20,367 bases of DNA from Pseudoluteimonas sp044226035 (GCA_044226035.1 JBGAHT010000051.1:1-20367); one strand, 5' to 3'; counted from the first letter of the stretch, positions 1-7,175 are shown. Numbers and translations: made by a program. The notes: a model not told the origin generated them from the letters alone.

Positions 1-1
1 C

Positions 2-346
2 ATCCTGCTCAAGCGCGCCTATGCCGCGGCCGCGGCCGGCGACGGCACGCGCATCCTGGTCGACCGGCTGTGGCCGCGCGGCGTGAGCAGGCAGAAGGCC
101 GCGCTCGACGACTGGATGAAGGACATCGCGCCGAGCACCGGGCTGCGTCAGTGGTTCGGCCACGAGCCTTCGCGCTGGGTGGAGTTCCAGCGCCGCTACA
201 AGGCCGAGTTGCGCCAGCACGGCGCGGACCTTGATCGCCTGCGCGGCATCGCGGCGAAGGGCACGCTGACGCTGGTGTACGGCGCGCGCGACGAGGTGCA
301 CAACGACGCGGTGGTGCTGCGCGAGGTGCTGCTGCACGGGGAATGA
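2..346 (+). CDS. DUF488 family protein, 5' end outside the window
   Basis: The reading frame is open from the first bases of the window, so the true start lies upstream. The visible 114 residues read like a DUF488 protein: an ILVDRLWPRG block near the N-terminus, a central WFGHEP followed by W-x-x-F-x-x-R-Y, and a C-terminal TLVYGARD block before the stop. These are standard landmarks of this small family (usually about 115-120 residues), so only a few residues should be missing. The biochemical role is not established. An internal ATG at 83 would cut off the conserved RLWPRG block and was rejected as the start. The stop codon TGA at 344-346 lies in the first unit of a 14-bp tandem repeat. 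Confidence 0.85.
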   Translation: MLLKRAYAAAAAGDGTRILVDRLWPRGVSRQKAALDDWMKDIAPSTGLRQWFGHEPSRWVEFQRRYKAELRQHGADLDRLRGIAAKGTLTLVYGARDEVHNDAVVLREVLLHGE

Positions 347-396
347 GGCGCGGGGAATGAGGCGCGGGGAATGAGGCGCGGGGAATGAGGCGCGGG
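341..396. repeat. 14-bp tandem repeat, four perfect copies
   Basis: The unit gaatgaggcgcggg occurs four times head to tail without a mismatch (341-354, 355-368, 369-382, 383-396). The first unit contains the stop codon of the DUF488 gene. Fourteen is not a multiple of three, so copy changes do not extend the protein. The perfect identity suggests recent slippage expansion. Confidence 0.97.
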
Positions 397-438
397 GTTG
401 CGCGGCGTCCGCCTGGCGATCCATGCCGCATCCCGCGC

Positions 439-444
439 TAACAT
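439..444 (+). promoter_or_regulatory. Probable -10 box (TAACAT) for the secreted protein gene at 480
   Basis: TAACAT lies 35 nt before the ATG at 480 in an otherwise very GC-rich spacer. A GGGGAG Shine-Dalgarno-like motif follows near 467-472. No convincing -35 box was seen, so this is a motif-based call only. Confidence 0.4.
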
Positions 445-479
445 GCGCCCATCGGCGCGTTCGCGCGGGGAGCATCGCG

Positions 480-1235
480 ATGTCGGGGAATGCAGGAAGG
501 AATGCGCGTGCGCTGGCGTTCGCGCTGGTCATGCTGTTCGCCAGCCCATTCGCGTGGGCGCAGCAGGTCGTGACCCTGCAGGTTGGCGGCAAGGACGTGC
601 GCATCGAGGTTCCCGACGGCTACCTGCGCATGAGCGTCGCGCAACCACAGTTGTTCGAAGTCACCTCGGCGGCGATACCGCCCGGCAACCGGTTGCTGGA
701 AGGCTTCGTTTCGGAAGCGGATGCGAAACGCATGCTGGCGGGCATGAGCGCGGAACAGGCCGGATACCAGGTGCAGGCATTGCGCAATGCCGAAGCGCTG
801 ACATTCAGCGACTCGGATTGGGAAACCCTGCGCCCGGCCATTGCCAGGAGCTTGCGGGAAACGGACATGAACACCGTTGCGCATGCGCTGTCCGACGGCA
901 GCGCGGAACGCATGGGCGGCGCACTCGGCATGAAGGTCGGGCTGGAATTCGGCGACATCGGCAAGCCGCAGCTGTATCACGACGAAAAAGATTCGCTGCG
1001 GTTCGTGATGCTGGTCCCGGGCACGATATCGGTGGCCGGGGTGCAGAGGCAGCTTGCGATCGAATGCGCGGGCGCGGTACTGCCGCTGGGGGGAAAGGTT
1101 GTGTTCCTCTACGTCTACCGCAAGCACGAGGACGGGCAGGATTCCAGCGTTTCCCGCGCCACGCTCGACCAGTTCGTGGAACGCGCGCTCGCGCTCAACG
1201 ACGCCGGCGCGCCCGCACCCGCCGCTTCGCCCTGA
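480..1235 (+). CDS. Secreted protein of unknown function (251 aa)
   Basis: I do not recognise this family. The first 27 residues form a clean Sec signal peptide: arginine-containing n-region, hydrophobic core ALAFALVMLFASP, and an AWA cleavage site before QQ. The mature part is mixed alpha/beta with two features: a short segment resembling VGGKDVRIEVPDGY just after cleavage, and a strand-rich C-terminal half with VVFLYVYRK followed by a helix and a low-complexity Ala/Pro tail. The periplasm is the expected location. The ATG at 480 is chosen over one at 423 because it sits directly before the signal peptide and has GGGGAG about 7 nt upstream. It probably forms its own transcription unit, with a -10-like box on each side. 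Confidence 0.8.
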   Translation: MSGNAGRNARALAFALVMLFASPFAWAQQVVTLQVGGKDVRIEVPDGYLRMSVAQPQLFEVTSAAIPPGNRLLEGFVSEADAKRMLAGMSAEQAGYQVQALRNAEALTFSDSDWETLRPAIARSLRETDMNTVAHALSDGSAERMGGALGMKVGLEFGDIGKPQLYHDEKDSLRFVMLVPGTISVAGVQRQLAIECAGAVLPLGGKVVFLYVYRKHEDGQDSSVSRATLDQFVERALALNDAGAPAPAASP

Positions 1236-1251
1236 CATCGCGTGGAGCGCG

Positions 1252-1257
1252 CATAAT
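1252..1257 (+). promoter_or_regulatory. Probable -10 box (CATAAT) for the DUF1993 gene
   Basis: CATAAT lies 28 nt before the ATG at 1286, and a CGGAG ribosome-binding motif lies at 1275-1279. No -35 box stands out. Motif-based call. Confidence 0.4.
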
Positions 1258-1285
1258 CGCGCCTCCCCACACCCCGGAGTCCGCC

Positions 1286-1795
1286 ATGTCGCTGTCGATG
1301 TACCAGGCCTCGGTGCCGGTGTTCCTGCGCGCGCTCGGCAACCTGCGCGCGGTGCTGCAGAAGGGCGAGGCCTACGCCATCGACAAGGGCATCGAACCGG
1401 CGGTGCTGCTCAACTCGCGCCTGATCGCGGACATGTTCCCGCTGACCCGGCAGGTGCAGATCGCCACCGACATGGCCACGCGCGGCAGCGCGCGCCTGGC
1501 CGGCGCCGAGCCCGCGTCCTTCCCCGATACCGAGACCGACTTCGCCGGGCTGTACGCGCGCATCGACGGCGCCTGCGAGGTGGTGCGTGGTTACGCCGCC
1601 GCGCAGATCGACGGCAGCGAGGGCCGCGCCATCGACGTGCCGCGGCGCGGGCGCGACCCGCTGCGCATGGACGGGCAGTCCTACCTGTTCCACTTCCTGC
1701 TGCCGAACCTGTTCTTCCATGCCTCCATCGCCTACGCGATCCTGCGCGAGGCCGGGGTGGTGCTGGGCAAGGACGATTTCCTCGGCGCGGACTGA
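1286..1795 (+). CDS. DUF1993 family protein
   Basis: This 169-residue cytoplasmic protein has the features of the DUF1993 family, which has a DinB-like helical fold. It opens with MSLSMYQASVPVFLRAL, has a central LIADMFPLTRQVQ block, and ends with SYLFHFLLPNLFFHASIAYAILR before a final FLG. The length is typical and no part is missing. Members are common in proteobacteria and fungi, but their function has not been established. A CGGAG motif precedes the ATG by 6 nt. The DUF2798 gene begins only 10 nt after the stop, so the two probably share a transcript. Confidence 0.88.
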   Translation: MSLSMYQASVPVFLRALGNLRAVLQKGEAYAIDKGIEPAVLLNSRLIADMFPLTRQVQIATDMATRGSARLAGAEPASFPDTETDFAGLYARIDGACEVVRGYAAAQIDGSEGRAIDVPRRGRDPLRMDGQSYLFHFLLPNLFFHASIAYAILREAGVVLGKDDFLGAD

Positions 1796-1805
1796 GGCCG
1801 CGGGC

Positions 1806-2039
1806 ATGGACGCCGTCGAACGCCGGGCCCAGCGCCTGTTGCCGGGCATCCTCGCGGCCTTCATGTCCGCGTTCGTCGCCGCCGTGGTCACCTTCATCAA
1901 TACCGGCTTCGACGCCGGCTATCCGCGCCGCTGGCTGCTGGCCTGGTGCCTCGCGCTGCCCGCGGCCATCGTCGCCGCCTACCTGTTCCGGCCGCTGGCG
2001 TGGCGGCTGGCGCGCGCGGCGGCGCGCAGGGTCGGCTAG
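1806..2039 (+). CDS. Small DUF2798 membrane protein (77 aa)
   Basis: This is a 77-residue protein with two predicted membrane helices, approximately residues 12-32 (ILAAFMSAFVAAVVTFINTG) and 42-60 (WLLAWCLALPAAIVAAYLF). Between them is the short loop FDAGYPRRW, and the C-terminus is arginine-rich. This two-helix layout with F-x-x-x-W-L-x-A-W matches the DUF2798 family. The function is unknown, and the inner membrane is the expected location. The start at 1806 is the first ATG after the DUF1993 stop. No strong Shine-Dalgarno is visible, so translation may depend on coupling to the upstream gene. Confidence 0.8.
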   Translation: MDAVERRAQRLLPGILAAFMSAFVAAVVTFINTGFDAGYPRRWLLAWCLALPAAIVAAYLFRPLAWRLARAAARRVG

Positions 2040-2089
2040 GCCCGTCGTCGGCCAGCGAACCGCACATCCGCCGGTTCAGCTCCGCTGCC

Positions 2090-2095
2090 TAGAAT
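2090..2095 (+). promoter_or_regulatory. -10 box (TAGAAT) of a probable leaderless promoter for the transglycosylase
   Basis: TAGAAT ends 7 nt before the ATG at 2103. At normal -10 to start-site spacing, transcription would begin at or next to the A of ATG, giving a leaderless mRNA. The same arrangement recurs at dusA and acnD. There is no Shine-Dalgarno between the box and the ATG. Confidence 0.55.
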
Positions 2096-2102
2096 GCGCG
2101 CC

Positions 2103-2888
2103 ATGACCGCGTCCCGCGCCATCGCCGCCTTGCTGCTCTGCGCCCTCGCCGTGCCCGCGGCGCAGGCGCGCACCGTGTATCGCTGCGTGCGCGACGGCAC
2201 GGTGAGCCTGTCGACCGCGCCGGAGCCGGGTTCGAAGTGCACGGCGAAGCACATCGACGACGACGCGGCCAAGCTGCCGAACCTGTGGGGCGAACTGGGC
2301 GTGATCCACGGCACGCTGTACGAACGCCAGCAGGACGGCAAGACGGTGTACGGCACGCGCAAGCTGCCGGGTTCGACCGTGGTCACGCGCTTCACCGTCG
2401 CCACGCCGCCGGGTTCGAGCGCGCACGCCGGGCTCGGCCATGTCGGCAAGCCGCGCATGGACCTGTATCCGGCCGAGTTCCGCGCCGCGGCGAAGGCGAA
2501 CAAGGTGGACGAAGCCTTCGTCCGCGCGATCGCGCACGCCGAGAGCGGCTACGACCCCAAGGCGACCTCGCCCAAGGGCGCGCAGGGCGTGATGCAGCTG
2601 ATGCCGGCGGTGGCGCGCGAGAACGGCGTCACCGATCCGTTCGCGTCCTCGCAATCGATCCGCGCCGGCGCGAAGCTGCTCGCAAGGCTGGTCGCGCGCT
2701 ACCACGGCGATTACGCGCGCGCGGCCGCGGCCTACAACGCGGGCATCGGCGCGGTGGCGAAGTACGGCGGGGTGCCGCCGTACCGGGAGACGCTGGAGTA
2801 CGTGGACAAGGTGACCGCGCTGCACGCGCGTTACCGCGCGGCGATGGGGCTGAAGCCGTTGCAGGTGGGGTTGAGGGCGGCGGAGTGA
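2103..2888 (+). CDS. Secreted lytic transglycosylase, SLT domain
   Basis: This enzyme should cleave the glycan strands of peptidoglycan in the periplasm to leave 1,6-anhydro ends. Residues 1-22 are a signal peptide ending AQA. Next comes a short VYRC...SLSTAPEPGSKC segment resembling a DUF4124-type module. The C-terminal half (about 130-250) is an SLT domain with the catalytic glutamate E147 in AESGYDP, then GAQGVMQLMP, AGAKLLARLVARYHGDYARAAAAYNAG, and the closing PPYRETLEYVDKV. These match the motifs of family 1 (Slt/MltC-like) enzymes. The ATG at 2103 is preferred over 2094 because the latter overlaps the TAGAAT box. The next gene overlaps the stop by 4 bp. Confidence 0.92.
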   Translation: MTASRAIAALLLCALAVPAAQARTVYRCVRDGTVSLSTAPEPGSKCTAKHIDDDAAKLPNLWGELGVIHGTLYERQQDGKTVYGTRKLPGSTVVTRFTVATPPGSSAHAGLGHVGKPRMDLYPAEFRAAAKANKVDEAFVRAIAHAESGYDPKATSPKGAQGVMQLMPAVARENGVTDPFASSQSIRAGAKLLARLVARYHGDYARAAAAYNAGIGAVAKYGGVPPYRETLEYVDKVTALHARYRAAMGLKPLQVGLRAAE

Positions 2889-3079
2889 ACGCGGATTCCA
2901 GCGTGCGCGTGGCGTGTCCGTATTGCGGCGAACGCATCTCCATCGCGATCGACGCCGGCGCCGATGCGCAGCGCTACATCGAGGATTGCGAAGTGTGCTG
3001 CCGGCCGATCGTGTTCGAGGTCTGGCGCGACGCCGCGGGCGACTGGGGCGTGGCCGCTTCGCGCGAGGATGATGCGTGA
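2885..3079 (+). CDS. CPxCG-motif cysteine-rich protein (64 aa)
   Basis: This small cytoplasmic protein begins at a GTG that overlaps the transglycosylase stop as GTGA, a typical coupled-translation arrangement. It carries two cysteine pairs, CPYCGE at residues 11-16 and DCEVCCRPI at about 34-42, which fit the CPXCG zinc-ribbon-like family. Family members are 60-70 residues long and end in an acidic tail, as here (EDDA). The function is unknown; zinc binding is likely from the cysteine spacing. Its stop lies 11 nt before the first hairpin repeat, which probably terminates the transcript. Confidence 0.88.
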   Translation: MNADSSVRVACPYCGERISIAIDAGADAQRYIEDCEVCCRPIVFEVWRDAAGDWGVAASREDDA

Positions 3080-3090
3080 ACACGCAAGAT

Positions 3091-3142
3091 TTCCCTCTCC
3101 CCTTGTGGGAGAGGGTGCCCGAAGGGCGGGAGAGGGGTCAGG
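3091..3142. repeat. Hairpin repeat, copy A (same sequence as copy B, inverted relative to copy C)
   Basis: This 52-bp element is identical to 11209-11260 and nearly identical to the reverse complement of 3561-3607. It contains CCCTCTCCC (3093-3101) and GGGAGAGGG (3107-3115) with a 5-nt loop, then a GCCC-GAA-GGGC mini-hairpin (3117-3127), then a second GGGAGAGGG (3128-3136) that could compete for the first arm. It lies between convergent genes and may act as a bidirectional terminator. The tca at 3138-3140 is the stop codon of the DUF559 gene. Confidence 0.92.
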
Positions 3143-3482
3143 CGCCAGATTCCAGAAAATGCATGATTTCGTCCAGAACGTGATCAAGTTTGGACAAAAC
3201 CGCATCATTCCAGAACCGAATGACGGTAAACCCTTGTAATTCGAACCACTTGGTTCGTGCGTCGTCTCGTCCGATGGATTCCAGATGTTGTGATCCGTCG
3301 ACCTCGACAATCAATCGTCGCTCGAAGCAAACGAAATCGACGATGTAATCCCCGAGCGGTTGTTGGCGCCTGAACTTGAACCCGCGGAGTCGCGCGGCAC
3401 GCAAATTCCACCACAAGCGCGCTTCCGATTCGGTAGAGGTGCGACGCATCCGCCTGGCGAACGGGAGCAGTTGGTGCGGCAT
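3138..3482 (-). CDS. DUF559 endonuclease-like protein (VSR/PD-(D/E)XK fold)
   Basis: This 114-residue protein has the DUF559 signature. After an N-terminal arginine stretch come TESEARLWWNLR, GFKFRRQQPLGDYIVDFVC, RLIVEVDGSQH, and a closing GFTVIRFWN. Residues D49, E60 and D62, with H66 after them, occupy the expected positions of the PD-(D/E)XK-like site shared with VSR mismatch endonucleases. Nuclease activity has not been shown for the family in general, so function is inferred. GC is roughly 50% over 3181-3360 against about 70% in neighbouring genes, a sign of separate origin. Inverted copies of one hairpin repeat flank the gene, and its stop codon is part of copy A. No methylase lies beside it. 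Confidence 0.88.
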   Translation of the reverse strand: MPHQLLPFARRMRRTSTESEARLWWNLRAARLRGFKFRRQQPLGDYIVDFVCFERRLIVEVDGSQHLESIGRDDARTKWFELQGFTVIRFWNDAVLSKLDHVLDEIMHFLESGA

Positions 3483-3560
3483 TGAACGATGTTGCCCATG
3501 CCTGCCGCGAAGCGTGATCGGACGATTCCGAAAACAGGATGCGGCTCTGCCGCAGAAATG

Positions 3561-3607
3561 CCCCTCTCCCGCCCTTCGGGCACCCTCTCCCGTGAAGGGA
3601 GAGGGAA
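3561..3607. repeat. Hairpin repeat, copy C (inverted relative to copy A)
   Basis: This is the reverse complement of copy A with about four substitutions in the apical part (cgtgaaggg for cacaagggg). It lies 35 nt downstream of the transporter stop and 78 nt upstream of the DUF559 ATG. With copy A it brackets the DUF559 gene like a pair of terminal inverted repeats about 520 bp apart. It may terminate the transporter transcript. A small perfect hairpin GCGGC-TCT-GCCGC precedes it at 3541-3553. Confidence 0.9.
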
Positions 3608-3641
3608 GAGCGTCACGCTCACGGCAACCTGCGGGTGATGC

Positions 3642-4877
3642 TTACGTCGATGCCGTCCGCTTCTCCACCACCGCGGTCGCGCCGAGGTCGGCGGTGACGT
3701 TGCCGATGGTCGAGAACACGTCCGGAATCGTGTCCACCGCAAGCAGCAGGCCCAGCGGTTCGATCGGCAGGCCCAGCGCCTGCGCGACCGGCACGTTCGT
3801 CGCCATGAAGCTGACCTGTCCCGGCAATCCCACCGAACCCATGCTCACCACCACCGTCAGCGGCACCACCGCCAGCATGTGCCAGGTCGAGATCTCGATG
3901 CCCGAGGCCCAGGCGATGAACGCGCTGGCGACCACGTACTGCACCGGGCTGGTGATGCGGAACAGCGAGGCCGCCATCGGCAGCACCAGCGAACTGGTCT
4001 CGTCGCGGTAGCCCAGCCGCGTGTGCGCGCATTCCAGCATCACCGGCAGCGAGGCCAGCGAGGACTGCGTGCTCGCGGCGATGCCCTGCGCCGGGGCGAT
4101 GCCGCTGGCGAAGTGGCGCAGCTTCTCGCCGCCGAAGACGATCGCGACGACGTACACCAGCAGCGTCACCAGCAGGTAGATGCCGCTCTGCAGCGCGATG
4201 TAGGCGCCGAGCGCGCCGATCAGGTCGAAGCCGACCTTCGCGGTCACCGCCAGCACCAGCGCGAACACGCCCAGCGGCGCCGCCCACAGCACCCAGCGCA
4301 CGACCACGATCATCGCCTCGCTGATGCCCTGCAGCAGGCCGAGGATCTGCGCGCGGCGCTCGCCATCGATCTTCGGCAGGGCGAAGCCGAGGAACAGCGC
4401 GAACACCACCAGCGGCAGCATCGCGCCCTGCGCGGCGGCGGCGATGGCGTTCGTCGGGATGATGTTCGCAAGCCAGTCGGCGGGGCCGGGCGGCACGGTC
4501 GTGGCGGCGGTGGACGCGGTCAGCGCGCCGCGCATCGCGTCCGCGGTGGCGGCGTCGCGCGGCAGCAGCGAGAGCAGGAACGGCGCGAGCAGGGCGGCGA
4601 TGGTCGCGGCCAGCGCGAGCAGGATCAGGAAGGTCGCGATCGCCACGCGCGCGGTGCGCCCGGACGCGGCGGCGTTGCGCGCGCTGTTCACGCCCAGCAC
4701 CACCAGCGCGAACACCAGCGGCACCACCGTCATCTGCAGCGCGGACAGCCACAGCTTGCCGATGGGCTGCGCGATGGCGGCGGCGGTCGCGGCCGCGTTC
4801 GGTTCCCACCATGCCAGCGCGAGCCCGAGGATCGCGCCCGCGGCCAGTCCCGCCAGTACCCGTTGCGTGGTGGTCAT
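3642..4877 (-). CDS. Dicarboxylate/amino-acid:cation symporter family (DAACS) transporter
   Basis: This 411-residue inner-membrane protein has the DAACS architecture: several N-terminal helices, LWLSALQMTVVPLVFALVVLGV in the TM2-TM3 region, the re-entrant segment TQSSLASLPVMLE (counterpart of SSSAATLP), and a C-terminal IPDVFSTIGNVTADLG corresponding to the substrate-binding end of TM8. Family members import glutamate, aspartate, C4-dicarboxylates, serine or threonine with Na+ or H+. The NMDGT sodium motif expected in TM7 is replaced by ASLFRITSP, so substrate and coupling ion cannot be assigned. The start codon lies 18 nt downstream of the L,D-transpeptidase-like gene stop on the same strand, which suggests cotranscription. 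Confidence 0.85.
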   Translation of the reverse strand: MTTTQRVLAGLAAGAILGLALAWWEPNAAATAAAIAQPIGKLWLSALQMTVVPLVFALVVLGVNSARNAAASGRTARVAIATFLILLALAATIAALLAPFLLSLLPRDAATADAMRGALTASTAATTVPPGPADWLANIIPTNAIAAAAQGAMLPLVVFALFLGFALPKIDGERRAQILGLLQGISEAMIVVVRWVLWAAPLGVFALVLAVTAKVGFDLIGALGAYIALQSGIYLLVTLLVYVVAIVFGGEKLRHFASGIAPAQGIAASTQSSLASLPVMLECAHTRLGYRDETSSLVLPMAASLFRITSPVQYVVASAFIAWASGIEISTWHMLAVVPLTVVVSMGSVGLPGQVSFMATNVPVAQALGLPIEPLGLLLAVDTIPDVFSTIGNVTADLGATAVVEKRTAST

Positions 4878-4895
4878 GCGCGGCTCCGGCGCTGG

Positions 4896-5675
4896 TCAGT
4901 GGGAAGTGGTATCGCCGAGGACAGGCAGGTGCCAGGCCGTGCGCAGGCGCGCGTATTCGGCCTGCGGCAGCAGCACGAAGGCCGGGTGCGCGTCCTCGCG
5001 CAGCCACGCGAGCAGGCCGCGCAACGCGTCTTCCGGCATCGAGGTGCAACCGGCGGTCGGCATGTCGATTCCGCGCTGCACGTGGGCGAAGATGCAGCTG
5101 CCGCCCTGCGGCGTCGCCTGCGCGTTGTGTTCGATCACGAAACCGACCTCGTACAGGTCGTCGGGCTTGGGCTGCAGGTCGCGGCGCATCGGTTCGCTGG
5201 CGCGGTCCAGGCCCGGCGCCTTCGCCAGGCTGCGGTCGACGATGCGGTTGTACAGCGGCGAATCGGGCACGTCGATGCACCAGTCGTTGGCCTGCATCGG
5301 CTTGTAGGCCAGCCCGGTGGAAAGCTCCGGCGCATAGCCGAACGCGGGACCGATGGCGAACACGCCGGCGGGCGCGCGGCCGTCGCCTTCGCGCTTCACC
5401 GGGCCGGCGTCCTGGTCGCGCGCGTCGTGCAGCCCCAGGCCCCAGCCGGCGCCGCTGCGGCCGACGTTCACCGCGAATCCGGGCGCGGTTTCGCGCCAGC
5501 CCGCGCCGTCGCGTTCGAACGCGCGCAGGGTGCCGGTCGGCGCATCCCAGTCCGCGGTCGTGACCACGATCAGTTGCCGCGCGTTGTCCCAGGGCTGCGC
5601 GCGCGACGCGGCGACCGTGGCGCAGGCCGCGAGCAGCGGCAGCAGGGCGGCGAAGGCGAAGCGGAGTGCGTTCAT
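4896..5675 (-). CDS. L,D-transpeptidase-like (YkuD/ErfK superfamily) lipoprotein
   Basis: This 259-residue protein starts with a lipoprotein signal peptide with lipobox LAAC (C18), so it should be anchored in an envelope membrane. The C-terminal part carries an L,D-transpeptidase-type catalytic signature: H198 in IFAHVQRG and the nucleophile C210 in TAGCTSMP, twelve residues apart. Upstream features such as RAPAGVFAIGPAFGYAP and SPLYNRIVD are typical of the COG3786 branch (YkuD-like, ErfK/YbiS-related). Family members form 3-3 cross-links, attach proteins to peptidoglycan or, in some branches, hydrolyse bonds; which applies here cannot be told. It sits between the NlpC/P60 endopeptidase gene upstream and the transporter downstream. 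Confidence 0.87.
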   Translation of the reverse strand: MNALRFAFAALLPLLAACATVAASRAQPWDNARQLIVVTTADWDAPTGTLRAFERDGAGWRETAPGFAVNVGRSGAGWGLGLHDARDQDAGPVKREGDGRAPAGVFAIGPAFGYAPELSTGLAYKPMQANDWCIDVPDSPLYNRIVDRSLAKAPGLDRASEPMRRDLQPKPDDLYEVGFVIEHNAQATPQGGSCIFAHVQRGIDMPTAGCTSMPEDALRGLLAWLREDAHPAFVLLPQAEYARLRTAWHLPVLGDTTSH

Positions 5676-5714
5676 GCGCTGATGTTAATGGATATGCCTT
5701 GGCCGAGCCCGCGC

Positions 5715-7175
5715 TCAATGCGCGCCGGCCGGCAGCGGCGCCAGCGGATGCACGATCGCCGTCATGCGGTCGATGTAGTCGTGGCCGGCATCGAACTGCA
5801 ACGGCAGCAGCGGCGTCATCGACACGCCGTTGAGCGGAATGCGCCGCAGCGCGCCGCCATCGCGCACGCTCACGCCCTGCACGTCGTGGATCACCCAGGG
5901 CTCGCCGTGTTCGAATCCGACCACCATCAGCACGTGGCCGGGGATGTAGACGAGGTCGCCGGCCCGCAGCGCCGCGACCGCGCGCATGCGTGCCTCGCGC
6001 GATGCCGTGGCGTCGAAGGATTGGTGTTCGAACGCCGGGCTTTTCGCCTGGTCGCCGGTATTGCGCGGCATGCGCACGCCGAACGTGGCGAACACGTCGG
6101 ACAGGAAGCCGCTGCAATCGCGGCCGGCGTAGTCGTGGCCCCAGCCGTAGCGTTCGCCCAGCAGCTTGAACGCCTGCCGCAGCAGGTTCGCGCGGCTGAG
6201 CGGCAGGTCGCCGACACGCGCGTCCTGTCCACGCGGGATCAGGGCGGGAGCCAGCTGCAGCCGACCGTTCGCATCGCGCGTCGGCAGCTGCACCACCCAC
6301 GACGCGTAGGGCGCCTGCCCGGAGACCGGTCGATCGCGCGGCCAGTCGGCGAGCAGCGGCAAATGCACACCGATGTCCAGCGGCAGTTGCGACAGCGCCG
6401 GGCGCGATGGATCGAACGCGGTGCGAACGCCGCTGCCGGTGACCACCAGCTGCGGTTGTCGTTCGGCATAGCCGAGTACTCCGTCGCGTGAGTCGCCCGC
6501 AAGCGCATCGGTCTCGATCCATGCCGCGTAGTTCGGCGCGACCACGAAACTCCAGCGGCCATCGTGGCTGTCGTGGAGCACCGCCACCGGCGTGCCGGGG
6601 AACAGCGCGCTTTCCTGGAAGCGATCAATGTCGGTATCCCCCGGTTTGGAGAACACGCGTTGCCTTGTTGGGAACGTACGCAGCGCAGCGCGATGGACGA
6701 CCAGTGCGAAGTTCACCGGCACGCGATCCGGAATCGCGTCCAGCGCCAGCGATTCCCGCAGTGATGCGAGTTCGCCCGCAGTCAGCGCATGGCCGTCTTC
6801 GGCATACAGCGCGCGCGTCGGCGGCGCGGAGAGCTTTTCGATCCATGCGCGTACCGCATCGCGATCCAGCGCGGCGGGCAGGGCGGCGAGGTCGTGCCAG
6901 CTCGGTTCCAGCCGCGGCAGCGCGGCATTGCGTGCAGCGATGGCCTCGGCGTCGAGCACGACGCGTTCGGCGTCGGGCAGTTTCGCGATCCAGTAGCCGG
7001 CCTCGAGCTGCGCCGGCGCGACCGGCAGCGCATCGCCGGCGGACGCCGTTCCCGCCGCGAGCGAGGCGGCGAACAACAAGGTCGCGAGCAGCGCGCGCAG
7101 CCTCGCGCCAGGCTTTCGATGCCCGTTCGTGATGAGGAGGGCTTGGCGAAGCCGCAGGCTGGGCAAACCCATCAT
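5715..7175 (-). CDS. Exported NlpC/P60 endopeptidase with SH3 domains; start uncertain
   Basis: This is a C40 cysteine peptidase that should cut peptidoglycan stem peptides, typically between D-iGlu and the diamino acid. After a hydrophobic export segment (ALLATLLFAASLAAG) come an N-terminal NlpC/P60-associated helical domain, two SH3-like segments (around FSKPGDTDIDRFQESALFPG and PYASWVVQLP), and the catalytic domain with the cysteine in GRDCSGF (codon at 6114-6116) and histidine in IPGHVLMVV. The layout matches multi-domain N_NLPC_P60/SH3_6 proteins. The native start is unclear: no ATG, GTG or TTG lies next to the signal peptide, and the frame continues into repeat DNA. The ATG at 7175, inside the repeat, is a tentative start; it adds about 20 repeat-encoded residues. 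TTG at 7166 is an alternative. Confidence 0.82.
   Translation of the reverse strand: MMGLPSLRLRQALLITNGHRKPGARLRALLATLLFAASLAAGTASAGDALPVAPAQLEAGYWIAKLPDAERVVLDAEAIAARNAALPRLEPSWHDLAALPAALDRDAVRAWIEKLSAPPTRALYAEDGHALTAGELASLRESLALDAIPDRVPVNFALVVHRAALRTFPTRQRVFSKPGDTDIDRFQESALFPGTPVAVLHDSHDGRWSFVVAPNYAAWIETDALAGDSRDGVLGYAERQPQLVVTGSGVRTAFDPSRPALSQLPLDIGVHLPLLADWPRDRPVSGQAPYASWVVQLPTRDANGRLQLAPALIPRGQDARVGDLPLSRANLLRQAFKLLGERYGWGHDYAGRDCSGFLSDVFATFGVRMPRNTGDQAKSPAFEHQSFDATASREARMRAVAALRAGDLVYIPGHVLMVVGFEHGEPWVIHDVQGVSVRDGGALRRIPLNGVSMTPLLPLQFDAGHDYIDRMTAIVHPLAPLPAGAH

Noticed and set aside
341..396. CRISPR-like or direct-repeat array
   Set aside because: Units are contiguous with no spacers and only 14 bp long, so this is a simple tandem repeat.
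3138..3482. DUF559 protein as a true VSR mismatch-repair endonuclease or part of a restriction system
   Set aside because: No Dcm-type methylase or restriction gene is nearby, and the sequence features are those of DUF559 rather than Vsr.
3091..3607. A complete transposon with target-site duplication
   Set aside because: No convincing direct repeats flank the two inverted hairpins, and no transposase motif is present; only the inverted arrangement is supported.
3619..6522. Long minus-strand and plus-strand frames (3619-6522 and 3879-6491) across the transporter and cell-wall genes
   Set aside because: They are out-of-frame shadows caused by high GC; the embedded genes have signal peptides and catalytic motifs in other frames.
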